Shown one piece after another: positions 1 through 11,689 of a stretch of DNA of 64,000 nucleotides. Position numbers and translations under genes: made by a program. This stretch comes from Lumbricus terrestris (taxonomy: Eukaryota > Annelida > Clitellata > Crassiclitellata > Lumbricidae), in contig OX457038.1 of assembly GCA_949752735.1 (NCBI GenBank), positions 19,953,512-20,017,511 of the forward strand, in the 5' to 3' direction. Each line of letters starts with the position of its first letter. Position 1 is the first letter of the stretch. Under the pieces are notes generated by a model. The model saw only the letters and a program-made list of their open reading frames with translations. It did no database searches and was not told the DNA's origin.

Positions 1-41
1 CTGCCATCGCAATATCGCGAAACACCGGTGACGGTACGCCC

Positions 42-907
42 TCAGTGGCCGACCTGATGTCGGAGACTCGTTGGTCGAAGTAGTCGGCGAAAGCCGAAAG
101 CCGAAAGCCCCGGGTCAGCAGCAGGTGCAGCGTCCTGGTCCCTGCCAAGTCCATTGCTGATCGCTTGCCATAGCGACCCCGAATCACGCTGGGAGTCAAC
201 CTTCGACCTCCAGAAGCGACCCCGTCTTGGCCGTACGAGGCAGTGCATTGACTTCAATGCCCCCATCCAAATGCTATGGGTGCTCTCCGTGCGCAACCTC
301 TTGAAGAGACGCTGAAGCTGCCTGGCATAACGCTTCGCAGAGCGGGAATCAGAGTTGTACCACTTGTTGGATGTGCCTCGAACCCGACAGGTGATCTTGG
401 TCATCGGCGCTTGTGTGTCGAGCAAGGTTGTGATCACCTCATCGAAGCGTGAGGCCATCGAGTCTGCGCCGGTGCCGGTCAGAAACCCAGCGGATCCATC
501 GCAGAGGCAGGAGGCTTTGAGATCGGTCTTGAGCCGATCGACGTCGAATCCCCTCCAGGATCTGCGACGCTGAGTTCTGTAGACTGCTGTCTCGACTGGA
601 GCGCGAAAACGTCGGCGTCCTTGTGCCACGTTTCAGTGAGGCCGATGATATCGAGTCCCATATCGAGCCAGCACTGCTTTACAACGTCGACCTTCTTGGC
701 GAGAGAGCGAACGTTGAGCGTGGTGCACTTGAGCTGATGAGAGGCATGCCGAGGTGGATCTCTGACTGGATGAGCATAACTCCGATCTACAGGAGACGAC
801 ACCGATGGAATTGGTGAAGATCCGGAACCGTCGACGGTGGATGCGATGGGACTTGGTGGTCGATTACCAGTGATCACAGGAACAAAGCCCCGTGGCACCG
901 AGGTCAA
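42..907 (-). pseudogene. LINE fragment: endonuclease start plus EN-RT linker
   Basis: Two overlapping minus-strand reading frames (907-479 and 629-42) look like parts of a non-LTR retrotransposon ORF2. The upstream frame has an apurinic endonuclease N-terminus (LNVRSLAKKVD, then IIGLTETW). The second frame has the linker between endonuclease and RT (TSNKWYNSDSRSAKRYARQL, then FWRSKVD). Most of the endonuclease and the whole RT are missing, and the frame changes near 550, so this is a dead, internally deleted copy. The CR1/jockey-like assignment is inference from motif style. Confidence 0.65.
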
Positions 908-1016
908 TACACCCGAGAGCTTCGAGTGGAGATACAGACTTGTTGATTCTGCTTCTGTACCATGCCAAGGACAATGAGCGGCGCTATATAAATGTTCAAT
1001 TACAATTACAATTACA
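908..1016 (+). mobile_element. LINE 3' end with (AATTAC)n tail
   Basis: The sequence GGCGCTATATAAATG is followed by a short AATTAC tandem tail. Near-identical ends occur at about 43515, 49930 and 54595, each followed by a different short tandem tail. That is typical of 3' ends of CR1/L2-type LINEs. No coding part of this copy is left. Confidence 0.45.
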
Positions 1017-1210
1017 ATGGCTTCAAGCCCTGCTATCGCAGTGATATAAGACGGGGATTACATCCAAATCCTGTCTATGATATCTGCAGCATTCAAACCA
1101 TGTTGGGCATTGACACCTGCAGGTTTCTCTTGTTTCTGCATGCTTTCACGGGATGTGATACCACATCCAGAATTTTTTCTGTGAATGATTTCAAGCACAT
1201 TGAGGTCGTC

Positions 1211-1700
1211 AGCAGCCCGATATTCAATGTAAAAGAGCTCTGTTGGAATCATTGACCCTAACTATGTATGTTTAGACACCAAGATGACATTTCTAGGTGC
1301 ACTGGAAGCTGAGATATTGAAAATTTTGTATTTTGGTCGGCCATTTTGGAATATGGCCGCCATTGAAGCCGTGGTGAACATTTACAATGGCTCTGTTGGA
1401 ATCCTCGCCCCTAACTATGTATGTTTAGACACCGAGATGACAATTCTAAGTGTACTGGAGGCTGAGATAATTTAAAATCTGTAATCCGGTGCCATTTTGA
1501 AAAATGGCTGCCATTGGGGCCAGAGGTCAAATATGTGATGGCCCTATATCCAAATCTTTTTCTTGTGACATGTTCGTAGAATGTATCAAATATCAAGCTT
1601 GTATCATAAAGTGAACCATTTTTAACCAGGTCGCTGTACTAGCAGCCCGATATTCAATGTAAAAAAGCATGAAAACCCATCATATTTTGAACCCCATTTT
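1211..1700. repeat. degenerate direct repeats of about 150 bp
   Basis: A 24-bp string starting AGCAGCCCGATATTCAATGT occurs at 1211 and 1641. A longer block containing CTAACTATGTATGTTTAGACA occurs near 1258 and 1410, giving a period of about 150 bp. No ORF of interest is present. Likely a decayed dispersed repeat of unknown class. Confidence 0.5.
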
Positions 1701-2890
1701 GGGGGGTGACCCCATGGTCGGATTTTGTCGGATTTTGGATATGTTATTCAGCAGAAAATTCTGAGCAGGAAACCGTCTTAAAAGCTTCTGTTACAATTTT
1801 GCCCAGGTGAAACTGTAAATTGCCTGGACTATTTTTGATTCGCCACATTGGGATTACAGTAGAAAAAAATGCATTGTAGAACTGGAGCATGCATACGAAG
1901 GGTTTCTATAATAAATTATTATGTACTGAATATTTCCGTAACAAAGCCTTTGAAAGGTACCAGTCCCCTGCTTCCAATTAAATCTCATGCTATACATAGC
2001 ATGCATGGTCAGCAAACGCCATGTCTCGATTACAGGCTGTTGTTTGAAATGCCTCACATGGTCAGAAAAAAACAGAAATTGTGTCGACACTCTGTCGACT
2101 CAAAATGACATTGGTCGATAGCCAAACGGACACAAGATTGTTTGTGATTTCGGACAATAATTCGAGACAAAATTAAGCGTTCATCTCGTGTCATTAATAT
2201 TATCTAAGGATACAATGCTAACACTAATCATGTCTCTTCAAATAATTATACGCGAAGGCAAAGTCATAACTGGCTGCAATAGTAGGCCTACCTGTTGCAT
2301 TTTTGCTTAGTTTATGGGCAGTTATGACCATTGACCATGCGTTTGAGAGATGTTATCATAGACAATAATTCTGACGAGTACAACACTATGCCTTCTTTTA
2401 TTTGCATGAAGCGTCTGTCTACTTACATGTAATAAATTAATATTTTATCGCTTTCCAACTAGCCAACATTCTGTGGCACAACTTGTGGTATGAAATGATT
2501 CATTTGTTCAAATACATTTTCTGATCATAGAGTGGATAATTACGATGCCATCGTTGGTAGTCAACAAAGAACCATTTGAGACCTTCACCGAAAACCATTC
2601 AGACGTTAACCTCAAAGCTTAGTCTACAGCAAATATCTACAACGCTATATGTGCAAGCAAAGTGCAGGATATACCAACTTTTGAATCGTTATCGTATTCT
2701 TCAAACCTCTGAAGAGCCACTCGAAAGAAAAGCGCACGCAGGGCACCAGTTTATTCACGAGCACAACGTCGAGTCAGATGAGTTGTCCAAAGGTCAGTTC
2801 GATGGAGTCCGAGTACTGTGACCAGAGAGTCGGAGTGGACGGGCTAAACGGTGTGGACTGTGGAGATACAAATCCAGTTAACAGAAGAGC
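1701..2890. other. no gene recognised
   Basis: AT-rich sequence with only short open frames lacking recognisable motifs on either strand. No repeat structure was found. Confidence 0.5.
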
Positions 2891-2894
2891 AGAG

Positions 2895-2998
2895 AGAAGA
2901 AGAAGAAGAAGAAGAAGAAGAAGAAGAAGAAGAAGAAGAAGAAGAAGAAGAAGAAGACAGGAGATCCTGAAGAGAGTTTCGTTTAGGACGATTGGAAG

Positions 2999-3030
<32 letters not shown>

Positions 3031-3206
3031 CTCCTCCTCTTCTTCTTCTTCTTCTTCCTCCTCCTCCTCCTCTTCCTCTTCTTCTTCCTCCTCCTCCTCC
3101 TCCTCCTCCTCTTCTTCTTCTTCTTCTTCTTCTTCCTCCTCCTCCTCCTCCTCCTTCTCTTCTTCTTCTTCTTCTTCTTCTTCTTCTTCTTCTTCTTCTT
3201 CTTCTC
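2895..3206. repeat. (GAA)n then (CTT/CCT)n mirror tracts
   Basis: A pure GAA tract (about 2895-2957) is followed after about 43 bp by a 200-bp pyrimidine tract of mixed CTT and CCT units (about 3000-3206). On one strand this places purine and pyrimidine arms in inverted order. The long open frames here encode only poly-Glu, poly-Arg, poly-Leu or poly-Phe and are not genes. Confidence 0.9.
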
Positions 3207-3238
3207 TCTGCTCTTCTGGTGACTGGATTCGTTTATTG

Positions 3239-4020
3239 TGTATATATATATATACTAGCTGGGGTACCCGGCGTTGCCCGGGAAATTTAGGATTCAACCC
3301 GCTCCCGGCCACGACCCCACCACCTACAACCACCCGACTGCACCCCACAACACTCCGACCTCCACATGTACGCCACCCGTGAAATTTGAGTCTTTGGCAA
3401 AATTTCCTCCCCCCCCACCACCCCCCCCCCACGCACTCCACACACCTCGGCCCTGCGGGCCGAGGTGTGTGGAGGCGAGGTGGCCCGTGTAAACATCTGT
3501 CTAGTTGTGGCGTTTCAGATATAAGTGTTAAAATATGCATGGCAACGTGCAGTTACGCTGGTACTCTCTGTTTCTTTATAAATAATCATACCAAGCATAT
3601 ATAAAAATATACCAAGCATTTATAAAAATATATTCGAGGCTATATACTCCTTGGCCGAAGGCATGTATCTTTTCCCAGGGTTGCACGACAGCGTATGCTT
3701 TTCATGATAAGCGAAAAATGACGTCAAAATATGACGTCAACGGCAACATGCAGGCCGTTAATGAAAAACGATAGAAATACGGCGACGCGACAGGCTTGCC
3801 GCTAGCGCATACATTAACACAGAGAAGTTTAAAATGTCTATTTTTTCGAAATCTAAAGTGACTAAAAAGCTGAAAATAGCGTACTTGGATTTTTGTGGTG
3901 AACGTTTATCTAAATGCAATGTTTGAGGTCAGTAGCTGCTAAACTGCGAGCGTGCATCGCTCCCAAAAAAATATAGCCTACGTACATCCTTTCTTATAGA
4001 TATAGATATATATATATATT
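3239..4020. mobile_element. possible dispersed element between two (TA)n tracts
   Basis: The block starts after a (TA)n tract with TACCCGGCGTTGCCCGGGAA. It ends with ATAGCCTACGTACATCC just before a second (TA)n tract. I recall this pairing of ends from dispersed repeats in other invertebrates, but I cannot name the class, and no terminal inverted repeat or coding sequence is visible. Confidence 0.3.
3436..3474. repeat. perfect 18-bp hairpin
   Basis: Left arm CTCCACACACCTCGGCCC (3436-3453), loop TGC, and right arm GGGCCGAGGTGTGTGGAG (3457-3474) are exact reverse complements. The hairpin follows a poly-C stretch (about 3409-3430). Confidence 0.9.
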
Positions 4021-5160
4021 CGTTTAATTGAAAATCAGACAATTCCTAGTGACACATCGCACCCGGTTACATGTAAAAAATGTAAAATAAAGCATAGAAA
4101 TAATAATATAGATAATGATAGTAATAATAATAATGTAATAAAAACTTTTGTAAATGAAGTAAAGTAGTGGCAGCCATAAAAGGTGCCGATCTGTCTGGTT
4201 GTTGATGTTAAATGTTAGAGGAAAGGGTTCTTGAGTACCATGCATTATGTCATTCTAAAGATGTAGGCCTACTCAGAAGTTTAAATGCCTATGTTATACT
4301 CCTGCCTGAAATTCGTAGTAAACGATGATGATTGTTGTTGTATGCGTATAGACTATATATAGTCCAATGCTGCAGCCCGACAGCCAGGGCTGTTTTTAAG
4401 GAATTTTTAGAACTGCACAGCCCCTTCCTTTCCTTCCCATCCTCCATGGTAAATTACTCCCAATCGGAGGACAATGACCATTGTTTGCTAGTTTTAACTG
4501 TAGGCCTACAGAAGTGCTTCTACAACTGCACAAATCCATTTAGAGCTGCACATTTTGTGTACAACTGCACGTTAAAATGCCCTGCCGACAGCGATGGATG
4601 ATGCGGTTGTTCATTGTTAACACACAAGCGACAGTCATGTGGTTAAGATTGTAGGTGTTGAAATCGTACAAAAAACGCTCAGTTACTCAGTTTCCTCGGG
4701 AGGCATCACAGAAACGAAACAGGTGGCAGGATTTAAAATCCAAGTGGTGTAGTCTTCTTGTATAAGTTGTATAGTGTAAATTCCAATTCTGAAAGTATCC
4801 GAAAGAAGCACGAAGAACCGCGGTTATTAGTTGCTCCGGGAAACATTGCGACCTCGTAGTGCATGAAATATCGTCCTGCAGCAGCACGCAATTCCTCGCA
4901 AATGACTCTGCGGGCATCACAGCATCGGGCTAGGATGCAAATAATTACCCGAAAGCAACAGTTCTTTATCAGAAAACGGCTGAAAACTCAAGAAAATGTA
5001 ACATTTCCTCTCACAAAATGTTGGCTGCGGCGGAAGTGCAGCCAAGCAAGAACCAGGACGAACGGAAGAATGAAAGGAGGCGGAGAAGAGGATGGATTAT
5101 GGTGGAATTTATTTAAAACCATGCAAGGCGTTAATGCAAAGATGAAATCTTATGGGTGAT
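4021..5160. other. no gene recognised
   Basis: AT-rich at the left, mixed composition at the right. Open frames stay under 100 codons without motifs. Two TAGGCCTA octamers are present near 4266 and 4501. Confidence 0.5.
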
Positions 5161-5162
5161 AA

Positions 5163-5394
5163 TATGTATGTATGTGTGTATTTATGTATGTATGTATGTA
5201 TGTATGTATGTATGTATGTATGCATGTGTATGTATGTATGTATGTATGTATGTATGCATGTGTATGTAAGTATGTATGTATGTATGTATGTATGTATGTA
5301 TGTATGTATGTATGTATGTATGTATGTATGTATGTATGTATGTATGTATGCATGTATGTATGTATGCATGTATGTATGTATGCATGTATGTATG

Positions 5395-5397
<3 letters not shown>
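5163..5397. repeat. (TATG)n microsatellite
   Basis: Long tetranucleotide array with occasional GCATG variants. It is the left part of one microsatellite now split by a LINE fragment and a hAT-like element; it resumes at 5839 and again at 7245. Confidence 0.95.

Positions 5398-5488
<91 letters not shown>
5398..5488. repeat. (AAT)n tract, probable LINE tail
   Basis: A run of about 30 AAT units lies directly at the 3' side of the minus-strand LINE fragment at 5489-5838. It is best read as that element's (ATT)n tail rather than an independent microsatellite. Confidence 0.8.
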
Positions 5489-5492
<4 letters not shown>

Positions 5493-5838
5493 TGACGATT
5501 TCTATGGCGCCGTAACACAGCCACAAGGGCGCCTCACATACTAAACTAAACAGCAGGATAGGCCTTGAGGAATAAATGAGTCTTGAGTCCAGATTTGAAG
5601 GAGTCAACTGAGCCAGCCGCTCGCAGAGCGGGAGGAAGACTGTTCCAGCATCTGGGGCCGGCCGCCGAGAAAGCGTGGTCACCGAATTGGGTTTTCATCC
5701 GCCGTACGCGAAGATCGCTTTTGTCAAGTGATCTGAGTCGCAACCCGGAGGCGGAGGAGTGAGTCCCGATGCAGAAATCACGCACATAATCGGGCGCGGC
5801 TCCGTGGAGGGACTTGTACACAAGTAGACAGATCTTGT
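5489..5838 (-). pseudogene. LINE ORF2 C-terminus, 5' truncated
   Basis: The minus-strand frame has the C-terminal signature common in CR1/L2-like elements: YKSLHGAAPDYV, then FSAAGPRCWNSLPPALR, then FKSGLKTHLFLKAYPAV and stop. RT and endonuclease are absent, as in a 5'-truncated insertion. ATGT microsatellite lies on both sides, so the copy landed inside the array. The coding remnant is uninterrupted, suggesting moderate age. Confidence 0.75.
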
Positions 5839-5880
5839 ATGCATGTATGTATGTATGTATGTATGTATGTATGTATGTAT
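5839..5880. repeat. (ATGT)n microsatellite, middle part
   Basis: A short continuation of the ATGT array between the LINE fragment and the hAT-like element. Its last 8 bp, GTATGTAT, form the left target-site duplication of that element. Confidence 0.9.
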
Positions 5881-7244
5881 CAGTGATATTTTACTTCAGC
5901 AAATAATTTTCGTTTTCCTTCTATTTCAGTTTGGACGTCCTCAATTTCAGTTCTAGTTCAATTACAGTTCTTAAAAAAATTTCAGTTATACTTCTAATTC
6001 AGTTTTTAAAATAATTTCAGTTCTCAATTCAGTTCTTGCATAGAAATAATTTCAGTTTTACTTCTTTATAGACCTAGAACTTGTCTAAAATTAAACCAAG
6101 TTCGAGCATTTTCAATATCGATATACCTCTTAATTTTAAAAGAACTCATATTATCAGCGACATTAGCAGACAGTTTCTTCTCCCACCTATTAGAAGTCTT
6201 CGCCCAGAAAAATATATGTTTCTTATAAGTTTGAAAAGCCGGAGCTTCAACATCTTCTGCAAGTGGGGCCGTGCTGACGTAGACTTGCCGTTCCCTCCAA
6301 TAATAATTAAGCGTAGGTCTAATTTTTGCTACAAAAACCAAGCAATTTGAACTACAGTTCTAGTTTGTATAATTTCCTGAAAATGTTTGTTGGCAATAGT
6401 TGCTGGATGGCACCAATCCGCTAACATGTTGACAATAGCCAATCACACTCCCCTTATCATAATTCCATTGAATTGGTCGACCACGTTACATTTATTTCTT
6501 TTACACTTTTATGCAGCGCTTGTGCTTTCTCCGTGGTGAAGCTGCTGACTCGAATCAGTCACTCGAAAGTTTCGCGACAGCCCTGAATATATTTCTTAGC
6601 GTTCTGTGTGCGCTTATTCACTGAAGAAGACATATTAAATTGTTGAAAAGTTTACCAGAAACATCCAGAAATGTGCGTTTTAGGGTATAAGCATTGCAAG
6701 GTTTGGCTAGGCCTACTTGTCTGTTTCGGTTCAGTAGGCCTATTTAAGCAATCCAATACATGATTTTTTTAAATTTAGCCCAATGAGCAAGCTGCACAAA
6801 GTTAGGCTATCATGACTGAAATATTTGCACTCCGGTAGGCCTATTCAAAGTGATTTCACATAACCACATTCTTATCATGATGTTGAAAATTATTAACTTG
6901 CAGGAAAGGTCCAAATGCAAAAGGCCATCATAAATTGCACACGGAAGTACGTGCTAAGTCAAAAATACCAAAGTTTTAAGAGTCAGAAAGTATGTGCGCC
7001 TTTTGGATGTAGGCCTAAACTCAACTGCTTAGAAAAGGATTATGAACAAAAATTTAAAATTTTTCATTAATTTCCGTTCTAAAATTAATTTTGGTTTTTA
7101 TTCTAATTTTCGTTCGCTGTGCTTAATTTCAGTTCTATTTCAGTTTTCGTTCTCAAAATAATTTCAGTTACAGTTAAAGTTACACTGAACGGAAATCAAT
7201 ATTTTCAGTTCTAATTTTACTTATCGTTAATGAAAATATCACTG
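5881..7244. mobile_element. hAT-like non-autonomous element, 1364 bp
   Basis: The ends are CAGTGATATTTT and AAAATATCACTG, exact 12-bp terminal inverted repeats. GTATGTAT flanks both sides (5873-5880 and 7245-7252), an 8-bp duplication as in hAT, although the microsatellite target makes this less independent. Both subterminal regions are packed with TTTCAGTT-type motifs, possible transposase-binding repeats. The interior has open frames of about 90 codons near 6066-6350 that I do not recognise. Another end of the same family lies near 38868-38879. Confidence 0.75.
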
Positions 7245-7289
7245 GTATGTATGTATGTATGTATGTATGTATGTATGTATGTATGTATG

Positions 7290-7320
<31 letters not shown>

Positions 7321-7372
7321 TGTATGTATGTATGTATGTATATATACATGTATGTATGTATGTATGTATGTG
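7245..7372. repeat. (TATG)n microsatellite, right part
   Basis: The ATGT array resumes immediately after the hAT-like element. Before the insertions it was probably continuous with 5163-5397 and 5839-5880. Confidence 0.95.
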
Positions 7373-8915
7373 CACTTGTTATAGTGCCCTTTCAAGCACT
7401 CTACTCAGAGGCGCTCCCGACTACACCACCACGCTCCATAGATCTACACGTTGATACTTTGATACGATTAGCTTGTATGTGCTTACATGGTGACTTCGCC
7501 GGGGATATACATGTGGAATCCTTCTGTTCGTGATTTACTGCATATATGGTCATCGAAATCCTTAATTTTCACACAACAGCAACAAATGAAGTTTAAAGTT
7601 AAAGAGATGTAGTCGAACAATGAGACGAGGTTTTGATTGTATATCAGCAGTCAATAGCAATAGCGTTTTTAATTTAGATGCAGTCCTTTCCCTTAACACT
7701 CGATTTTTCTTGATTCCAGTCAAGAGAAACCGCGTCATAGGGCCTATACGTGACTGTTTTCTTCTTAGTGACATTTCACGTAATTTTGACCACCGTAGAG
7801 AACGTAGCTGCCTAATTCTATTGAGAAGGCATATTGCATTAATGTCCAATTGCATAATATCGCAACAATTGATTTATGTTGTGTCTATAATGCTGGTGCT
7901 TATATGCAGTATTTTTTTCGTCTGTGCAATTGGCAATCGTCGGTCCTACTAAAGAGGCTATTCGTCAATGCAGGAATCTCCAAGTCAAATTCCGCAAGAG
8001 ACAAATCTGTTAAGTCAAACCCGCATAAGACCAATCTCCAAGTCAAAACTGCAAGGACGCGCCGACATCTGTAATACCACCAGTCCTCAAAGACGACAGC
8101 AGATAACGGTCGGCATATGAAATTCCAGCGTTTTTTTTCACTGCATGACAAGATAAATGTCGAAGTAAATGCTTGTTCTGTAATTTAGATGCAGATGATC
8201 GCGAGTCACCGCGAAGTGATTTACTACGGAGAGTGCTGCAAAGTCAATGATGAATTTTCCAAACCATCGGACATACTCCATTTCTTTTGCATTTGTATTC
8301 ATAGAATCAGAGGAAGTTCTATCAGACACGCTAGTCATCATAAGACGCTCCATGCTTCAATATCTGAAGGACGGTTCGTCTGTAGTTTTGCACTTCCACC
8401 AACTCTAGGGAGATGACATTTTAGATCCACCCTCTTCATGCAAAGTCTGCCTATGTGGAAGGAATGGCAACTGCTAATGAGTGTGTGTCCATGTCCGCAT
8501 CAAGGTTGAGGCCTTCCCTAGACACTTATTTGTCAGTCACACACACACGTCTTCAGAAACTCAGAAACACAGTCGCCCTCTGTTTATATCAGCAAATTAA
8601 AACCTTTTCCAAGAACAATATTTCACCGGTAAAGCTGATAATTATAGGCCTATGTGTAGTTAAAGCTCTTGCAATTTCTTAAGTTTGCCTCATCTTATAG
8701 TTGGCTTAACATCTCCATGCGAATTAGGCCTACATGATGGTTTTTTTCTAATCCTATTTTTACACTTGTTGTGTTGTGACCATGATATAGCGTATAGTCT
8801 ACCCCTCCATATTCAGGCTTTGCTTGTCAAGAAGTACATGTATAGACCCTATAGACTGTCTGTAATAATATTTGGACTCTGTTCCAGATGAACACAGAGT
8901 GTCGGTTGGGCCTAG
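7373..8915. other. no gene recognised
   Basis: Unique-looking AT-rich sequence. The frames at 7562-7952 reach about 110 codons but show no convincing domain. TAGGCCTA occurs near 8645 and 8728. Confidence 0.45.
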
Positions 8916-8998
8916 AAACGGAGTCGCGACGGACTAAAATTTCAGAATATATATAATTATTATATATTCTGAAATTTTAGTCCGACGCGACTCCGTTT
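8916..8998. repeat. 83-bp near-perfect palindrome
   Basis: AAACGGAGTCGCG at 8916 is mirrored by CGCGACTCCGTTT ending at 8998. The arms, about 40 bp, also contain GACTAAAATTTCAGAATATA and its complement. One arm mismatch (A against T after GTCGCG) is visible, and the centre is AT-rich around 8957. It could extrude a cruciform or be a minimal foldback element. Confidence 0.9.
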
Positions 8999-9809
8999 AA
9001 AAACATTTTCTAGATGGTCCAGCATGGCAGCCTCGAAATTGTGTTTATAGTAATCACACATCTGATTCAATGCTTGCACCATTCGTGCATATTTTGTTAT
9101 TTTTGCTTCCCTGACTAACGATCTCCTTCCGAGTTGCAGTCCACCAGAACTTCGACCATAAAAGACAACACGCAGGCGCCTTCGGCTTTTTATAAGGATA
9201 TTTAAAAACACAAATTGCTCATAGGCTACAGTCTTGTCTATGCAGTGAATAGTAATTTCATAATTTAGAATAGGCACAATTGCTCATTTATTTCTCGCCG
9301 ACTTTATATCATTTCTATTCTTCAAAGCAATGGTTGCCGTAGGACGAAAAATATTCGCCTGTCGCGTCAAATTAGGGTCTAGACATCAAGCAATTAGACA
9401 GCAATTTATAAGATGAGATAGAAATATGCTTTAATTTACCAATCGCTAACCACATCTTGGTGTACAATTGCTTACATGCAGTTTACAATCTGTTTATAGG
9501 GCTACAGTTTGGCAACGAATTCGTCGAATTGTGGATCTCACATCCCATTTTTACATCGACTTTCGAATTCCAGACGTTGAGGCTGAAATTATTGAGCTCA
9601 CAAAGATTACTAATAATTACGCATCTGTAGGCCTGCTATAATTGAGTTAGCCTACTTGTAGGCCTATATGTTGCATCAGGAATAAAGAATCGTAAAACAA
9701 TTCTCGTTCAGCCAAGCATCAAAAGAAGTTTTCGCTTGATCGTTTCGGTAAATTAGTTTATCCAGACTAAGCTTGGACGTCGTGAGTCATAATATTTATC
9801 TAGGCTATT
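8999..9809. other. no gene recognised
   Basis: AT-rich non-coding sequence. The minus frame at 8960-9277 is about 105 codons but starts inside the palindrome and has no known motif. Confidence 0.45.
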
Positions 9810-10019
9810 GGTCATATTTATGAGCACTCAGTCATTTAAGTAGGCCTATAGATCTGAAGGTGAAAGGCGATAATGCATGTGCGTGTTTAAATTTTAGCTT
9901 TTATGCGCAGTAATGGTCATATTTATGAGCACTCAGTCATTTAAGTATAGATCTGAAGGTGAAAGGCGATAATGCATGTGCGTGTTTAAATTTTAGCTTT
10001 TATGCGCAGTAAATTACAG
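9810..10019. repeat. tandem duplication, period 105 bp
   Basis: The segment starting GGTCATATTTATGAGCACTC is present at 9810 and 9915. The two units are nearly identical except that unit 1 has TAGGCCTA (9841-9848) where unit 2 has TA (9946-9947). Confidence 0.9.
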
Positions 10020-10745
10020 TCACTTGTATAGATAGGCCTACATCAAGCTGAAATTTAAAAAGTTAAAACAGGAATTGCTTAGAACATCAATGATGATCAA
10101 ACATCTGCAAACTTCTGACTGACTTTAGAGACAGAGACAGAGATCTAACTAAAACAAACTTATTTAGACAATAAGCATTTCAGTCACACTTGCTGATTGC
10201 AGCAGAGACTGGGAGTCGGCGTAGGCCTACTGTTTTATTTATTTATTTATGCTGTGCTATGTACCTATTCTATATATCAACACAGTAATCCAAGCATTCC
10301 AACATAGACCTATGTAAATAATCTAATTAGCAGATATCGTTATGTCAATTGGAGCAGGTCACTAAAATTAAACAGTGCTGAATCTATAATGCCGTTTGAA
10401 GCTGAAACAAATCGAATTTTAAAATCCTAAAACGATCGTATTTAGAAATCAAGACGAAAATGAGTTACGCGTCATGATATGCACAGTTGCACATAGATAG
10501 GACCATATACAATGTTGCTCCACACGTGCCATAGAATATATTATAGCATTGCTTGTGTGAGCCAGTTATAGTGAAAGCGCATGATTTGTATTTCACAGCT
10601 GGACCGTTTCCGATTTTTCCAGCACAATAATTTTGTTTCTACGAATCTCAGCAACACGTGGTGTATGCAGTCTGAAAGGCACTTAGGGGGTCAGGACGAG
10701 CGGTCAATAAATCTACTACTGATTGGACCAGCAACAAATTTATTC
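10020..10745. other. no gene recognised
   Basis: AT-rich with a short TTTA run near 10235. No coding or RNA gene signature was seen. Confidence 0.45.
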
Positions 10746-10747
10746 AT

Positions 10748-10956
10748 TGAAGAAGAAGAAAAAGAAGATGATGATGATGATAATGACGATGGAAAAGAGG
10801 AGGGAGGGAAGGAAGAGGAAGAGGAGAAGGAAGACCAAGAACAAGAACAAGAACAAAAATAAAAGAAAATCGAGACAGAAAATGACGAGGAAGGAAAAGG
10901 AAAACCACAAGAAAGACTCGATGATGATGATGATGATGATGATGACGACGGCGTCA

Positions 10957-10990
<34 letters not shown>

Positions 10991-11016
10991 TGATGATAAT
11001 GATGATGATGAAAAAT
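10748..11016. repeat. GAA, GAT and GAC trinucleotide tracts
   Basis: GAA and GAT runs (10748-10800), then (GAT)n(GAC)n(GAT)n at about 10920-11016, with purine-rich filler between. The overlapping frames (poly-Ser, poly-Asp, poly-Met) are products of the repeat. Confidence 0.9.
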
Positions 11017-11249
11017 AATAACTAGTAGGCATACCAGGGGAGTCAGAAAAATACAAAGAAAGAGGACAAACGAAGAAGAGGAACGAAAATGAGAAAAAAA
11101 ATAGTAGAATCAGGAAAATTAGTAAACTTCGAAATGTAAACAATAATGTTTTGTCTAACTGTCAAACCCCCACATCATCATTTGTCAGCTTATCCACACA
11201 TTTCCTATTCTCTAATTAGATTGGCCGCGAATTTGACATCGCTGTTCAT

Positions 11250-11680
11250 ACGTGGACGCTGAGAGAGACACAGAAAAGACGGTTGAGAGTATTTGAAATG
11301 ACGTACCGGTACCTGCGAAGGATAGAGGGGTCACAAGGAAGGAAAGGATAAGGAACACGGAAATACGCAGCAGACTGAAAATCCAGCGAGACATTGTGGA
11401 CAGAATACAGATCAGAAGAATGCGGTACTTCGGACATGTCACCACTGCAGAGTGCAAAGCGGAAGATACCCAAAGGTGGCGCTGCAGAAATACATGTATG
11501 TACAGTGGAGAAGGAGAAGAGGCAGACCCAGGAAGCGGTGGATGAGTATGGTGGAAGAGGACTGCCCGAGGATGGGATTAACCGTGGGTGAGGCGACGCG
11601 GAGAGCACAGGACAGGGGTGACTGGAGGCTGTCCATAGAGGAGCGGCTGATGCGGGCGGTAGCTTCGCCAGGGCCATAAG
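11250..11680 (+). pseudogene. LINE reverse transcriptase C-terminal remnant
   Basis: Plus-strand translation in two frames gives a typical non-LTR RT tail: RVFEMTYLRRIEGSQGRK, then RMRYFGHVTTAE, then RRRRGRPRKRWMSMVEEDC and AQDRGDWR. The GRPRKRW plus AQDR-WR pairing is common at the C-terminus of RTE/jockey-type elements. A frame change near 11450 marks it as dead. No RT core remains. Confidence 0.65.
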
Positions 11681-11689
11681 TCAAATTCA

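Noticed and set aside
2898..3540. Long frames encoding poly-Arg, poly-Leu/Pro, poly-Phe and poly-Glu
   Set aside because: They are six-frame readings of GAA/CTT repeats with no flanking conserved coding sequence.
5109..5682. Frames of Tyr/Cys/Met/Val, Thr/His/Ile, poly-Asn and poly-Ile
   Set aside because: Translations of the TATG and AAT microsatellites; the only real coding remnant here is the LINE tail at 5489-5838.
7562..7855. Minus-strand frame with LKTLLLLTADIQSKPR, resembling a 2A-like LINE leader
   Set aside because: The required NPGP end is absent and nothing LINE-like follows; chance similarity is likely.
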